Origin: an uncultured Pseudomonadota bacterium
GTDB taxonomy: Bacteria; SAR324; NAC60-12
Length of the DNA stretch: 15,382 nucleotides
Direction: 5' to 3'
Assembly (NCBI GenBank): GCA_913056375.1
Contig: CAJXNF010000029.1
Coordinates: 1-15,382, forward strand
The notes below the pieces were generated by a model. It was given only the letters and a program-made list of their open reading frames with translations. It searched no databases and had not been told where the DNA came from. A program made the translations under genes and the position numbers. Shown here in pieces: positions 14,400-15,382 of this stretch. Every line of letters starts with the position of its first letter. Position 1 is the first letter of the stretch.

Positions 14400-14918
14400 T
14401 TAGACAGAGGTTCGAGAAACTTTGCTACCAGAATGCTGCAATTCTCCAGAACCAGAGTAGGTCGCTTGTTGTCGACCGGAGCCTTCTGTCAAGAATCGCA
14501 TAGAGGCTTCCACAGATTTTAATCTGGCCGAGGATTCTAAACTGTTGCGTTCAGCTAAGATGCGTATCTCTGATAAGATGTTTTGCAACTCATCAAAACA
14601 ATATTGCAAAGCCTTAGCCTGATCAGTGGGTGCCAGTTGAATGATCACACTGAGGGTGAATGGACTGGGTTGCTGCGGCCAGAGCCGAGGAAATTGGTCA
14701 ACCAGAGAAATCCGCTTTTCTTCCTGCCGAATCACCTGTTCAACAATCTTGTCCTTCACTCTCTGAATCCTGAGCAACTCATTTCCACTGAGAACGCCAA
14801 ACCCACTGGCTTCCTCCTGTAGTTGTTCCCAAAGTGCTTGGTGCAACTCAATCTCTGTTTTCAGGATGTCCTGCAGAGAAACTAGCGCATTTTTTTGGGA
14901 ACTGACTTTAGTGGTCAG
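14400..14918 (-). CDS. flgN: FlgN-family flagellar export chaperone, probable CTG start
   Basis: FlgN is a cytoplasmic helical chaperone for FlgK and FlgL. The first ATG in frame (14846) would give 148 residues but drops the conserved first helix. The frame stays open upstream and reads TTKVSSQKNALVSLQDILKT, then EIEMHQALWEQLQEEASGFGVL, which fits the FlgN pattern of a first helix followed by KDKIVEQVIRQEEKRISLVDQ. No ATG, GTG or TTG exists in that extension before the in-frame stop. A CTG at 14918-14916 overlaps the flgM TGA as CTGA and has GAGGAA five bases upstream, so it is the best start (172 residues). The C-terminal 30 residues are Ser/Gly-rich. Placement between flgM and flgK is the standard order. 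The family is assigned from helix pattern and position, since FlgN proteins diverge strongly. Confidence 0.82.
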   Translation of the reverse strand: MTTKVSSQKNALVSLQDILKTEIELHQALWEQLQEEASGFGVLSGNELLRIQRVKDKIVEQVIRQEEKRISLVDQFPRLWPQQPSPFTLSVIIQLAPTDQAKALQYCFDELQNILSEIRILAERNSLESSARLKSVEASMRFLTEGSGRQQATYSGSGELQHSGSKVSRTSV

Positions 14919-15205
14919 GAGAGTTCCTCGTTGAGTGCTTCTGTCAACATCTTGTCAGCTAATCGGGCTGTGTCTACTTTATATTCACCGTTGCGCAGCT
15001 GATCACGGAGACTAGCAACCTTATCCATGCGAATCTCGGGCTCAGCAGCAATGCGTTGCTTGAGCTTGTCGATTGTGAAGGATGAGGTTGTAACAAAGTT
15101 GTCTTTGCGTAACTGCTGGTCACGCCGAGCAACTTCCTGACCCTCTGTTCGGAGTCCACCGCGTGCATCCTGCAAAAGGGGTTGCGGCTGGTTTGTTACC
15201 TTCAT
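14915..15205 (-). CDS. flgM: Anti-sigma-28 factor FlgM
   Basis: FlgM binds sigma-28 (FliA) and keeps late flagellar genes silent until it is secreted through the completed hook. The protein has 96 residues from the ATG at 15205. The N-terminal half is Gln/Arg-rich and probably disordered, as in the family. The C-terminal half carries the sigma-binding signature: IDKLKQRI, then RMDKVASLRDQLRNGEYKVDTARLADKML. The ATG has a GAGG ribosome binding site five bases upstream; a GTG at 15211 overlaps that site and is less likely. First gene of the flagellar operon. Its TGA overlaps the CTG of flgN. A sigma-28-type promoter lies upstream, which would give the FlgM feedback loop seen in other flagellates. 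Confidence 0.94.
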   Translation of the reverse strand: MKVTNQPQPLLQDARGGLRTEGQEVARRDQQLRKDNFVTTSSFTIDKLKQRIAAEPEIRMDKVASLRDQLRNGEYKVDTARLADKMLTEALNEELS

Positions 15206-15228
15206 GGGCACCTCGTCGGGCTAAGATG

Positions 15229-15259
15229 ATCGTGATCAACTTGAAGCGGTTGTCACGAT
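15229..15259 (-). promoter_or_regulatory. Bulged hairpin in the flgM leader
   Basis: In the predicted 5' leader of the flagellar operon, ATCGTGA-CAAC and GTTG-A-TCACGAT can pair. They form an 11-bp stem (7 plus 4 bp, all Watson-Crick) with a single-base bulge and an 8-base loop (CGCTTCAA in the RNA sense). It sits 23 bases upstream of the flgM ATG and leaves the GAGG ribosome binding site free. As DNA, the outer arms also form a 7-bp inverted repeat that could bind a dimeric regulator. No GGA is in the loop, so it does not look like a CsrA hairpin. No poly-T follows, so it is not an intrinsic terminator. Confidence 0.45.
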
Positions 15260-15329
15260 AGTGTGATTACAAACAAAGAAAAAATGGATTTCTCGCTGAG
15301 GGAGCAATCCAAAAACTTGCTTACTGATT

Positions 15330-15356
15330 ATATCGGCAGTTGTGCCAGAAACTTGA
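15330..15356 (-). promoter_or_regulatory. Sigma-28 (FliA)-type promoter of the flgM operon
   Basis: On the minus strand TCAAGTTT (15356-15349), exactly 11 bases, then GCCGATAT (15337-15330). The sigma-28 consensus is TAAAGTTT-N11-GCCGATAA, so the -10 matches 7 of 8 bases and the -35 matches 6 of 8, with ideal spacing. Transcription would start near 15322, giving a leader of about 117 bases before the flgM ATG. It would drive flgM-flgN-flgK-flgL and, with no terminator seen, csrA-fliW. Confidence 0.8.
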
Positions 15357-15382
15357 GTAAATTTTCAGAATTTTTTTGCTGG

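Overview
The window is gene-dense bacterial chromosome of moderate G+C, with almost no non-coding DNA and many genes that overlap or abut. Three features point to a flagellated Gram-negative bacterium: a lipoprotein with a lipobox, an inner-membrane protein with two SPOR domains, and a FlgM/FlgN/FlgK/FlgL/CsrA/FliW flagellar cluster. FliW paired with CsrA is typical of Firmicutes, spirochaetes and delta/epsilonproteobacteria. With the envelope genes, a deltaproteobacterium-like lineage fits best, but this is inference and no marker here fixes the taxonomy.

Layout. (1) 1-2040, minus strand: trmB, msrA and a nitrilase-family amidase (cut by the left edge) probably form one transcription unit; msrA and the amidase share an ATGA stop/start overlap. 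(2) 2047-6392, plus strand: recX, a DEDD-type 3'-5' exonuclease, recJ, a cutA-like gene broken by two compensating frameshifts, and a membrane protein with two SPOR domains. recX starts 6 bp from the divergent trmB start. (3) 6355-9699, minus strand: five closely spaced genes, in transcription order a possible PilZ-like protein, a small lipoprotein, a small exported glycine-rich protein, dTDP-glucose 4,6-dehydratase (rmlB) and a GT61/DUF563 glycosyltransferase. This looks like a surface-glycan or envelope unit and meets the plus-strand group tail to tail. (4) 9700-9946: the longest non-coding stretch, AT-rich towards its right end, between divergent genes. (5) 9947-10417, plus strand: an unrecognised 156-residue protein whose stop overlaps that of fliW. 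(6) 10414-15205, minus strand: a late flagellar operon flgM-flgN-flgK-flgL-csrA-fliW, with a near-consensus sigma-28 promoter at 15330-15356.

How the genes work together. The flagellar block couples assembly to regulation. FlgM holds back sigma-28 and is itself transcribed from a sigma-28 promoter. FlgN is the export chaperone for the hook-junction proteins FlgK and FlgL. CsrA represses translation (classically of flagellin), and FliW antagonises CsrA until flagellin captures it. The recX/exonuclease/recJ block is a DNA repair neighbourhood.

Points most worth a second look: the doubly frameshifted cutA; an apparent CTG start for flgN in a CTGA overlap with flgM; a bulged hairpin in the flgM leader; the five-gene glycan/envelope operon with three uncharacterised members; and the unknown gene facing fliW. 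I saw no CRISPR array, tRNA, rRNA, insertion sequence or prophage signature. Most of the window is ordinary chromosome.
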